From positions 310,001 through 374,000 of the forward strand of contig NZ_FXYA01000215.1 of the NCBI RefSeq assembly GCF_900184965.1: a stretch of 64,000 bases of DNA, read 5' to 3'. A program made the position numbers and the translations under genes. Under the pieces are notes generated by a model. It was not told the origin of the DNA. It did not search any database and worked only from the letters and a program-made list of their open reading frames with translations. The stretch is from Akkermansia muciniphila. GTDB taxonomy: Bacteria > Verrucomicrobiota > Verrucomicrobiia > Verrucomicrobiales > Akkermansiaceae. Below are positions 1 to 6,627 of this stretch, piece by piece (position 1 is the stretch's first letter; every line of letters begins with the position of its first letter).

Positions 1-238
1 GGAGGAACATGTCGTACATGTGCCGGATATCCTGTACTCCTTCCCGGAGGCTGAGGGCGGGATGCACCCTGGATATTTCCGGAACTACGGAGAGGCGGGT
101 TTCCCCAAGATCCACCGCGGTGCGGAATCCCGCATAGTCGTTCCGCTGGATGGCGGAGGCCCGTAATTTCCCTTCCAGAGGAAGAAGTTTTTTCAAATCG
201 GCGCGTTTGCGCTCCAGAATGCTGTTTAGATAATCCAT
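1..238 (-). CDS. TrpC-like protein (indole-3-glycerol phosphate synthase family), N-terminal part
   Basis: The gene starts at an ATG at 238 and runs off the left edge, so only 79 residues are visible. They begin MDYLNSILERKRADL and continue with LRASAIQRNDYAGFRTAV, which resembles the N-terminal extension and first strand of indole-3-glycerol phosphate synthase, the enzyme that closes the indole ring in tryptophan synthesis. In the family, the first strand normally carries an E-x-K pair followed by SPS. Here the stretch reads VVPEISRVHPA, so Glu is kept but the Lys position is Ser and the SPS motif is lost. It lies 3 bases after the UDG-like gene stop, so the two are probably one transcript. 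It may be a catalytically altered paralogue rather than the true TrpC. The family call rests on N-terminal similarity only. Confidence 0.45.
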   Translation of the reverse strand, partial: MDYLNSILERKRADLKKLLPLEGKLRASAIQRNDYAGFRTAVDLGETRLSVVPEISRVHPALSLREGVQDIRHMYDMFL

Positions 239-241
239 ATA

Positions 242-1216
242 TTACTTTTTGGGCAGGAAGTAGGAACGTTGTTTTTCAGAGATGGGCAGACCGGCCTGTT
301 CCATGACACACAGCATATCCTCCCAAACCTTTCGCTTTTCTGAAATATCTTCCGTACGGAGAAGATAACTGGGATTATAAGTAACGCGCACGGGCGTGTT
401 GAAAGCTGTGTGAAAGGCGCCTCTCAGGGCGGAAAGAGGCGTTTCTCCTGACTGGAGGATGCCGCGGGCTGCGATGGCCCCCAGGGCTACCACTACTTTC
501 GGGCGCACCAGCATGATTTCCTCCCGTAAAATGGGCAGGGAAATTTCTATCTCCCGGTCTGTAGGAGGACGGTTGTTGGTAAGCTGCCGGGGGAGGGCGG
601 GGCGGTATTTGACCAGATGGGTCAGGTAAATATCGGAGCGGGAAATCCCCATGGCTTTCAACATGGCGTCCAGTTTCTGCCCGGAAGGGCCGGCCAGGGG
701 AAAGCCCTGTTTTTCTTCATACAGTCCGGGAGCGTCCGTTACCATCATGATATCCGCCCTGGGGTTGCCGGAGGAAAAGACGGGCGTTTCCCTCAGGGAA
801 TCCATGTTCCGGAGCGGCGGCCAGTTAACGACCAGTTCCCGCAGGGAGGACAGTTTTTCTTCCTCCGTTTCACCTTCCAGATCAAAAGAGATATGGCGGG
901 GTACCGGAACTTCCTCCTCCGTTCTGTGCGGCTGTACTCCGTTGAGGATATCCCGGAGTTCATTGCCGAAGGATGCTTCATCCACGGAGTCTGAAGGCGG
1001 CTGATCCGGGGAGGGCTGTTGCGGCCGTGTTTCACTTGCGGCAGGATGGGCGGAAACGGAAGAGTGGAGGGGGCTTCCGGATATCCGGCGCGCGTCCATG
1101 ACCCATTTTCTCAGAACCATTCTGGCTTCTTCCGTGACGGTGGTTTTCTCCACGCCCCGGGAGAGCAGGGCGCGCAAATAATCCAGCGTGAGGTGTTGAG
1201 GAAGGCCGGCGGGCAT
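242..1216 (-). CDS. Uracil-DNA glycosylase superfamily protein without Fe-S cysteines
   Basis: A 324-residue protein. The C-terminal 200 residues match the family 4/5 uracil-DNA glycosylase fold, which removes uracil from DNA. Visible pieces are TDAPGLYEEKQGFPLAGPSG (the motif that is usually GEAPG...GxPF), LTHLVKYRP, PKVVVALGAIAARGIL and a late YNPSYLL in place of the usual HPS. Family 4 enzymes carry four cysteines for a 4Fe-4S cluster, including one in the KCRP motif. Here that residue is Tyr and the N-terminal CxxC is absent. The first ~110 residues are Pro/Ser-rich and look disordered. The ATG at 1216 is preferred over an in-frame TTG at 1255. It lies just upstream of the TrpC-like gene. 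Superfamily membership is fairly sure, activity is not. Confidence 0.75.
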   Translation of the reverse strand: MPAGLPQHLTLDYLRALLSRGVEKTTVTEEARMVLRKWVMDARRISGSPLHSSVSAHPAASETRPQQPSPDQPPSDSVDEASFGNELRDILNGVQPHRTEEEVPVPRHISFDLEGETEEEKLSSLRELVVNWPPLRNMDSLRETPVFSSGNPRADIMMVTDAPGLYEEKQGFPLAGPSGQKLDAMLKAMGISRSDIYLTHLVKYRPALPRQLTNNRPPTDREIEISLPILREEIMLVRPKVVVALGAIAARGILQSGETPLSALRGAFHTAFNTPVRVTYNPSYLLRTEDISEKRKVWEDMLCVMEQAGLPISEKQRSYFLPKK

Positions 1217-1877
1217 GTTCGTACCGGAGTGTAATCTATTTCCGGACGGATGCAACAGCCCATTCGGTATGTGCCCGTCTGCCGGGTGAAACTCCGGAAC
1301 CTTTTATGGAAGGCTGCCCGGAAGGGAAAAGAAATGAAGGTCATAGGCGCTTCCTTCCCGTGGCAGCGCCGTTAAAACGGACAGGAAGCCCTTTCTCCGG
1401 CTGAACTTCCTTTTTCCGGTATGAGCGTTACCCGGATTTGGAAGACAACGGCCAGGGAGGGGGCTTTTTTCAACCGGGCAGGAGCGTCTTTTCCCGTGGC
1501 GCGTTTTTGCGGCGGGAACGTTACTGATAACATCCGGACTTTCCGGCTTTCCCTTACAGGGGAATCTTCCTCCCAGTCTCTTCTTGACCCCTTCCTTCTG
1601 CTGCATGGGAAGGCTGTGAAAATGCGGAGATGGCAAGGGAACGGGCAGGAATTCGCGTGGAACCTTGAACGGCAAAGGGAAATTCGTTCAACGGGAGACG
1701 CGTTTTTCTTGCCCATGACGCCTTTGCGGGATATCTGCCCTTGAGCTTTTTCAGGAAATATTTTTGAGTGATTGCGTGCTCTTTGTGTGCGTAATATTTT
1801 TATTATAAATTGAATATGGTAAAAATAAAAAAGTGTGTCGTGGTGTGATAGAAAAAAGTGTTTCGGGAAGTATATTA

Positions 1878-1896
1878 TTTGTCATGATATGACAAA
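1878..1896. promoter_or_regulatory. Perfect inverted repeat, operator candidate
   Basis: TTTGTCAT, a 3-base spacer, then ATGACAAA form a perfect 8-base inverted repeat inside the AT-rich island about 210 bases before the lipoprotein start. The right arm overlaps a plausible -35 element. This arrangement fits a dimeric repressor site. The repeat is seen directly, the role is inferred. Confidence 0.4.
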
Positions 1897-1916
1897 AATG
1901 CGGCATGTTTTATATG
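1889..1916 (+). promoter_or_regulatory. Candidate sigma-70-type promoter for the 3D-domain lipoprotein gene
   Basis: ATGACA (1889-1894) and TATATG (1911-1916) are separated by 16 bases, in an AT-rich stretch upstream of the gene starting at 2107. The -35 overlaps the inverted repeat at 1878-1896, so a protein bound there could block it. This rests on consensus resemblance only. Confidence 0.3.
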
Positions 1917-2106
1917 TTGTTTATTTTTAGCAATTTATAATAATAGATCTTCCTTGTTTGGTAAGGGCTGAGGGGAAAAAAGGATTGCCAAGGCAGGGAT
2001 TATTTCGTACCCAAGAGCCGCCGTCGCCGATTTTCCGGCTTCCGCACATGGCCTGAAGGTTTTGCCGGAGTGATTGCCATGTGTATGGCGCCTAACCTCG
2101 TACCGC

Positions 2107-2778
2107 ATGAATTTAAGAATAATTGCCACCCTGTCTTGTGCCGTCGCGGCCATGTTTGTCAGCAGCTGCTCGACAAACGGAGCCGTAACCGGCATGGGGA
2201 AATCCAGTAGTGACGCTCTTGTTTTAGCCCGTGTAGGTGAAACTGCCCAGGGATTCGTCCAGCCCCTGGCCCCCAGTCGCTCGGCAGCGCCTTCTTCCAA
2301 ACTTCCCAAGTTGGGGCGCGACAAGCACAAGATGCCGTTTTATCATCCCGCTCAGCGCACCCGTGTAGTGCGCACCACGGCTTATACCCATTCCGAACGC
2401 GACCATTTGGCTTACGGCCCCCGGAATGCCGTTGGGACGACGCTGAAATACACGTCTTCCGTCCGCAGCGCCGCTGCAGACTGGTCCGTTTATCCCCTGG
2501 GGACGACGTTCCGCATCAAGGGCCAGCCCTACCTTTACGTTGTTGATGATTACGGAAGCGCCCTGGTCGGCACCGGCACCATTGATATTTACCAGCCCAA
2601 CAAGAAGCTGATGAAGGAGTGGGGCCGCCGCTATGTGGAACTGACGATTGTCCGCTGGGGAGATCCCGCCAACAGCCTGGAGGTGCTCGGCAGCCGCCGC
2701 GGCTACAGGCACTGCCGCGCCATGTATGCGGCCCTGCGGCACCGCGTTTCCAAGGGGTTTTATGCCAAGGCTGACTGA
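2107..2778 (+). CDS. 3D-domain lipoprotein (RlpA/MltA-like double-psi beta-barrel)
   Basis: A 223-residue protein beginning MNLRIIATLSCAVAAMFVSSC, a lipoprotein signal with Cys at about residue 21, so it is probably anchored in the outer membrane. The C-terminal half carries the 3D (Asp-Asp-Asp) domain, seen as VVDDYGSALVGTGTIDIYQP, with an upstream RTTAYTHSE and a GTTFRIKG strand. In this family the domain contributes to the active site of lytic transglycosylases that cut peptidoglycan. There is no separate MltA domain, so activity is not certain. The ATG at 2107 places the signal peptide at the N-terminus, and an in-frame ATG at 2074 would spoil it. A strong terminator follows. It is probably monocistronic. 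Confidence 0.8.
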   Translation: MNLRIIATLSCAVAAMFVSSCSTNGAVTGMGKSSSDALVLARVGETAQGFVQPLAPSRSAAPSSKLPKLGRDKHKMPFYHPAQRTRVVRTTAYTHSERDHLAYGPRNAVGTTLKYTSSVRSAAADWSVYPLGTTFRIKGQPYLYVVDDYGSALVGTGTIDIYQPNKKLMKEWGRRYVELTIVRWGDPANSLEVLGSRRGYRHCRAMYAALRHRVSKGFYAKAD

Positions 2779-2796
2779 CCTGTGCTTTTCATCCCG

Positions 2797-2828
2797 GCGC
2801 CGCCATCACTGCATGGCGGCGCTTTTTT
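2797..2828 (+). terminator. Intrinsic terminator after the 3D-domain lipoprotein gene
   Basis: GCGCCGCCAT (2797-2806) pairs perfectly with ATGGCGGCGC (2813-2822) across a 6-base loop and is followed by six T residues. It ends the lipoprotein transcript 19 bases after its stop and isolates it from nth. Confidence 0.85.
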
Positions 2829-2865
2829 ATTTTCCGCTGTGCGGGCGGAGTGGTAATCTGGCGGC

Positions 2866-3504
2866 ATGGATACGAAAAAACGGGCTTCCATTGTCCGGGA
2901 AGAGCTCATGTCCCTGTACGGGGCCCCACCCATTCCCCTGGTGCATCGCGACGCTTATACGCTGCTGGTGGCGGTTCTCTTGTCCGCCCAGTGTACGGAC
3001 AAGAGAGTAAATCTGGTGACTCCTGCTCTGTTCGCTCTGGCCTCCACCCCGGAGGAAATGGCCCGGCAGGATGTGGCCGCGGTCCGGGAAATTGTGAGGC
3101 CCTGCGGTCTCTCGGAAAGGAAGGCGTCCGCCATCGTGAACCTCAGCCGCATCCTGGTGGAAAAATACAACGGGAAGGTTCCTTGCGACTTTGCTGCTCT
3201 GGAATCTCTTCCGGGGGTGGGGCATAAAACGGCTTCCGTCGTCATGGTTCAGGCTTTCGGCGTTCCCGCCTTTCCGGTGGATACCCACATTTTCCGTCTT
3301 TCGCGTCTGTGGGGGCTGAGCAAGGGAAAAACGGTGGAAGCCGTGGAACGTGATTTGAAAAGCCTTTTCCCTGAAAATTCATGGGGAGATCTTCATCTGC
3401 GTATTGTCCTGTACGGTCGTGAATATTGTCCTGCGCGGGGATGCGGGGGGCGCTGCCCCATCTGCAGCCGGCTGGCCCGGGAATGCGGTTCCGCAGGCGG
3501 CTGA
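2866..3504 (+). CDS. nth: Endonuclease III (DNA glycosylase/AP lyase)
   Basis: A 212-residue base-excision repair enzyme that removes oxidised pyrimidines and nicks the abasic site. The helix-hairpin-helix LPGVGHKTASVV (about residues 118-129) contains the catalytic Lys, and VDTHIFR holds the catalytic Asp. Cysteines for the 4Fe-4S cluster lie at the C-terminus. Their spacing (C-x8-C-x2-C-x6-C, with an extra Cys inside the first loop) differs slightly from the C-x6-C-x2-C-x5-C of the E. coli enzyme. Length and architecture are standard. It sits alone between a terminator and the exbB promoter. The ATG at 2866 gives the family N-terminus. Confidence 0.95.
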   Translation: MDTKKRASIVREELMSLYGAPPIPLVHRDAYTLLVAVLLSAQCTDKRVNLVTPALFALASTPEEMARQDVAAVREIVRPCGLSERKASAIVNLSRILVEKYNGKVPCDFAALESLPGVGHKTASVVMVQAFGVPAFPVDTHIFRLSRLWGLSKGKTVEAVERDLKSLFPENSWGDLHLRIVLYGREYCPARGCGGRCPICSRLARECGSAGG

Positions 3505-3531
3505 ATTTTTTACAAGGTCTAAAATGAATGC

Positions 3532-3559
3532 TTGCAAGTCTGAATGGGCATGCTTTAAT
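3532..3559 (+). promoter_or_regulatory. Candidate promoter of the exbB-exbD-exbD operon
   Basis: TTGCAA (3532-3537) and TTTAAT (3554-3559) are separated by 16 bases and lie about 40 bases before the exbB ATG, in a locally AT-rich stretch. The spacing matches the candidates found at 1889 and 6507. It rests on consensus resemblance only. Confidence 0.4.
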
Positions 3560-3597
3560 ACGTCAGTATCTTGTTGAACAACCATATAACTTAAATT

Positions 3598-4389
3598 ATG
3601 AAGAACCTTTTTAGACTGGGCTTCCGTTTCGTTGCATTTGCTTCCGTTCTGATGGCTGCGTTTTCTACATCCGCTTTCGCTCAGGAAGCCGCTGAAACTG
3701 TTGCTCCGCAGGAACAGACCATGCTTGACAAATGGATCATTGCCGGTGGTTGGACCATGATTCCGATTATGCTGGTGGAAGCTTTCATCATCTTCCTGGT
3801 GATCTACAACATGGTAGCCCTGAAAAAGGAAAAATTCTGCCCGGAAGACCTCAAGGTCACCCTGTTGCAGCTGATGGCCGAATGCCGCATCCGGTCCGCC
3901 ATTGAAGTGGCTGCCGGCAGCCCCACCTATCTGGGCCGTCTGGTTGCCTACGCTCTGCCGAACGTGGATGCCACCCGTCCGGAAGACCTTGGCAAGGATG
4001 CTATTGAAGACGCCGTAGCCGACTTTACGGCCAACGAAAGCCGTGCCGTGTTCAAGTGGATTAACATGCTGGCCCTTTGCGCGCAGATTTCCCCCATGCT
4101 CGGTCTGTTCGGAACGGTGCAGGGGATGGTGGGCGCGTTCGGTACGCTGGCTACCGCAGGCCAGGCGGACCCCACCCAGTTGGCCGGTGATATTTCTGTG
4201 GCCCTTCTGACGACCTTCTGGGGCTTGATCAACGCCATTATCGCCACTCCGTTCTTCTTCTTCCAGAAGGGTATAGCCAATGCCCATATTGCTGAATGCG
4301 TGGGCACCGTGCAGGAAATGGTGAATACCTCCATCAATGTGGTGAACGCTGAAGCCCAGCTTGCCCGTATTCCTGAAGGTTTGGCCTGA
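3598..4389 (+). CDS. exbB: MotA/TolQ/ExbB proton channel family protein
   Basis: A 263-residue inner-membrane protein. It has an N-terminal signal-like segment (FVAFASVLMAAFSTSAFA), a first membrane helix near WTMIPIMLVEAFIIFLVIY, a cytoplasmic loop, and two further helices in the conserved channel block (MLALCAQISPMLGLFGTVQGMV and ISVALLTTFWGLINAIIATPFF). The family forms a pentameric proton channel that, with ExbD, uses the proton gradient to power TonB- or Tol-linked work in the envelope. Two exbD genes follow at short spacing, so this is one operon. ExbB and TolQ cannot be separated by sequence alone. No tonB is next to it. Confidence 0.9.
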   Translation: MKNLFRLGFRFVAFASVLMAAFSTSAFAQEAAETVAPQEQTMLDKWIIAGGWTMIPIMLVEAFIIFLVIYNMVALKKEKFCPEDLKVTLLQLMAECRIRSAIEVAAGSPTYLGRLVAYALPNVDATRPEDLGKDAIEDAVADFTANESRAVFKWINMLALCAQISPMLGLFGTVQGMVGAFGTLATAGQADPTQLAGDISVALLTTFWGLINAIIATPFFFFQKGIANAHIAECVGTVQEMVNTSINVVNAEAQLARIPEGLA

Positions 4390-4467
4390 TTGCCGAAACA
4401 GACGGTCCGGTCCGGAAGCTTCCGCGTGTGCGGAGCCGGACCGGAGAATCTCAACCAAATGTAGCTT

Positions 4468-4974
4468 ATGGGTAAGAAGAAAGCTAATGTAGCGCCTGAA
4501 GAAGTAAATGGGGAAATGGATATGTCCCCCATGATCGACATGGTTTTCCTCCTGTTGATTTTCTTCGTGGTGAACGCTACGGCCATTACCGTTAAAAAAG
4601 ATAAGAACATTCAGATGCCCACGGCCAGCAGCTCCGGTGAAGTGAAATCCGCCAACGGCTGCATTGTGGTGAATGTTTATGGGGAAGGCGCGGGCAAGCG
4701 GCCGCCCGGCGTAGATCCCAGTGTTCTCTGGTCCTCCGACGTAGGCACCCCGCTCAACTCCACCGACGAACTCAAGGAATATATCAAGAACCTTGCGGAA
4801 CGCTTCAAGGACAAGCAGGATTTTGAAACGCGCCTTTATCTGCGCGGTGACCAGCAGGCTCTCTTCAAAGGGTCCCGGGAGGTAATCCGTGTGGCTGCGG
4901 AATGCGGTGTAATCAAAGTGATTTTTGCCGTTCTGCCTGCCAAGAATTCCTCTACTGCAAACAAGGCTGAATAA
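4468..4974 (+). CDS. exbD: ExbD/TolR family protein, first copy
   Basis: A 168-residue protein with a short cytoplasmic N-terminus, one membrane helix (MIDMVFLLLIFFVVNATAI) and a periplasmic domain. The Asp near the start of the helix (MSPMIDMVF) is the conserved proton-carrying residue of the family. It is 78 bases after exbB and 11 bases before a second exbD. The periplasmic domain is longer than in the second copy and has an extra loop with KRPPGVDP. Two ExbD proteins beside one ExbB suggests a heterodimeric ExbD, or specialisation for different partners. Confidence 0.9.
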   Translation: MGKKKANVAPEEVNGEMDMSPMIDMVFLLLIFFVVNATAITVKKDKNIQMPTASSSGEVKSANGCIVVNVYGEGAGKRPPGVDPSVLWSSDVGTPLNSTDELKEYIKNLAERFKDKQDFETRLYLRGDQQALFKGSREVIRVAAECGVIKVIFAVLPAKNSSTANKAE

Positions 4975-4985
4975 CTTTACGCGCT

Positions 4986-5444
4986 ATGGCAAGACACAAA
5001 AAACTGGAAACGGTTGAGGATGAAGATCCCAAGCTGGATATTTCCTCCCTCATCGACGTGTGTTTCCTTCTGTTGATTTACTTCATTGTGGCGACTTCCC
5101 TGATTCAGGAACGCAAGCTGGATATGTCCATGCCGGGTCAATCCATGGGCGAAAACGCCTCCCAGATTGAGCCGGCGCTGATCCGCATCATCAAGGACGG
5201 CACTATTTACTGGGGCAAGGACAACAGCCTGATGATCGACAATGACATGAACAACCATAACCTGGCGACGCTCGTGCAGCAGCTGGAAGCCAAAAAACAG
5301 GAAGCCAGCGCCGTAGGCACCAAGCCGGTAGTGCAGTTGTGGGTGGAAGGGGATGTCCCCCACCAGCGTGTTATTGACGTCATGAACGCGTTGACGGAAG
5401 CCGGAATTACAACGGTGGCTCTGACCGATCTTAAGGACGACTGA
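4986..5444 (+). CDS. exbD: ExbD/TolR family protein, second copy
   Basis: A 152-residue single-pass membrane protein. The helix LIDVCFLLLIYFIVATSLI carries the conserved Asp. The periplasmic part ends with RVIDVMNALTEAGITTVAL, the typical C-terminal helix and strand of ExbD/TolR. It is the last gene of the operon, and a hairpin terminator begins 34 bases after the stop. Identity with the first copy is limited outside the membrane helix, so the duplication is old. Confidence 0.9.
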   Translation: MARHKKLETVEDEDPKLDISSLIDVCFLLLIYFIVATSLIQERKLDMSMPGQSMGENASQIEPALIRIIKDGTIYWGKDNSLMIDNDMNNHNLATLVQQLEAKKQEASAVGTKPVVQLWVEGDVPHQRVIDVMNALTEAGITTVALTDLKDD

Positions 5445-5478
5445 AAGTAAATTACCTTTATTTTTTTCATTGTCTCTT

Positions 5479-5514
5479 AGCTTCCGTTCCCTTTGGGGTG
5501 CGGAAGCTTTTTGT
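5479..5514 (+). terminator. Intrinsic terminator of the exb operon
   Basis: AGCTTCCG (5479-5486) pairs with CGGAAGCT (5501-5508) and is followed by a run of T. It lies just after the second exbD stop and separates it from the gene-free stretch to the right. Confidence 0.75.
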
Positions 5515-6627
5515 TATTGCCGGGGGAAACAGAGGCTTGCATACGGCAGCAAAGCTCCGTGGAAAAGTTCGGAGCAGGGCATGCCCCTTTTATTGTACGA
5601 TAAATGTTCTGGTTGGGAGATGCAGTTTTGGCTGGAGCCATACTCCTTTCATGGCCCGGCGCGGAATCCGTTTTTCCCTTCCGGGGAACCGCAGGCGGCG
5701 GATAGCCGTGAATTTTGACCGGGGACGGAGCTTCAAGAAAATGTTGCTGTCTTTCTCCAGTATTGTATTCCGTGAGCGTTCGGGAGGGGGGGGGACAGGC
5801 GGTCTGAAGATGCGCATTCGGGAGAACGTTGGAGGTGCCGGCTTCAGGAAACCTGTTCATTCACGGGAGGGATTGAAAGAGTGATATTGGAAGGCAGGTG
5901 AAGCAGATAAAGGAGAAAGCGGCTTGAACTCTTGATCTTATTTGTGCAGTGACCGGAAGGTCCTTATTGGTGATTCCCGGAAGTGATCATTTGTTATTGG
6001 GGAATACGGGGGGAGGAAGTATATTTTTCCCGTATCTCCCCGTGGGGAGGAATGGCTGTTTTTTCATCAGAGAAGGCGAAGGCGTTTATTCCGCTCCGTT
6101 TTTCATGATATTTCCTTTTAGTTCGCGGCTGGGATTTCCTATTGAAAAAAGAAAATTGGGCGGGGCTGTTGCTGGGGGAGAAGCCCGGCATGGCTGTGGA
6201 TGCCGGAAAAATGGCATCCGGTTCGGCGGACGCTGTTTTCGCCATGTTGCATGTGCCTTTGATGTCTTGATGGACGGGATTCGGGGCTGATGAAGCCGTG
6301 AGCCGTGTCCTGCCGGGAAATGGTGAAGGAGGGAGCGTAGAGTTCCTTTGGCCGTAGAGTGGTGCGGCGGGATATTGAAAAAGCCTTTTTATGCCGGGAA
6401 AAGCAGTATTTTCCCGGATGTCCGGCGCCCACCTGCCCCAGCTTCAAACAGACGGAGGCTGAAAGAACTTTCTTGCAAGGATGACTAAAAAGGTAAAACT
6501 TTCTTCTTTAGAGTTTGACACATCCTGTTAAAATGACGCAATCCATTACAGATAGGTGCATTCCGTGTATTTGCACAGATACTGTGCCTGTTTTATTATC
6601 TCTTCTGTTTCAACGAATTTTAAACAC
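5515..6627. other. 1.1 kb stretch without a recognisable gene
   Basis: Only short frames without recognisable motifs occur here, on both strands. Their implied proteins are compositionally odd (rich in Arg, Gly and Pro, or Phe) and lack ribosome sites. No tRNA, known RNA or repeat was found by eye. The last 120 bases are AT-richer and carry the promoter candidate for the TPR gene. It could hold a decayed gene or an unrecognised RNA. Confidence 0.5.
6507..6534 (+). promoter_or_regulatory. Candidate promoter of the TPR gene pair
   Basis: TTTAGA (6507-6512) and TAAAAT (6529-6534, five of six consensus bases) are separated by 16 bases, about 94 bases before the ATG at 6628. This is the best match in the AT-richer stretch before the gene. 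Confidence 0.35.

Larger units (their letters stand above)
1217..2106. other. Gene-free stretch with AT-rich promoter island
   Basis: No convincing gene is visible. Bases 1217-1740 are GC-rich, with only short overlapping reading frames and no recognisable protein. Bases 1741-1960 are strikingly AT-rich compared with the rest of the window and hold the promoter and palindrome annotated separately. From about 1960 to 2106 lies the probable 5' leader of the 3D-domain lipoprotein gene. Confidence 0.6.

Noticed and set aside
1304-1744. Several frames of about 110-120 codons on both strands
   Set aside because: They overlap each other, have no ribosome site, no motif and odd composition, so they are probably chance frames in GC-rich DNA.
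5498-6290. Frames of 113-128 codons in the gap after exbD
   Set aside because: They overlap frames on the other strand and show no protein-like features.
6511-6540. TTGACA at 6515 as a -35 element
   Set aside because: No -10-like sequence lies 16-18 bases downstream. The TTTAGA/TAAAAT pair fits better.
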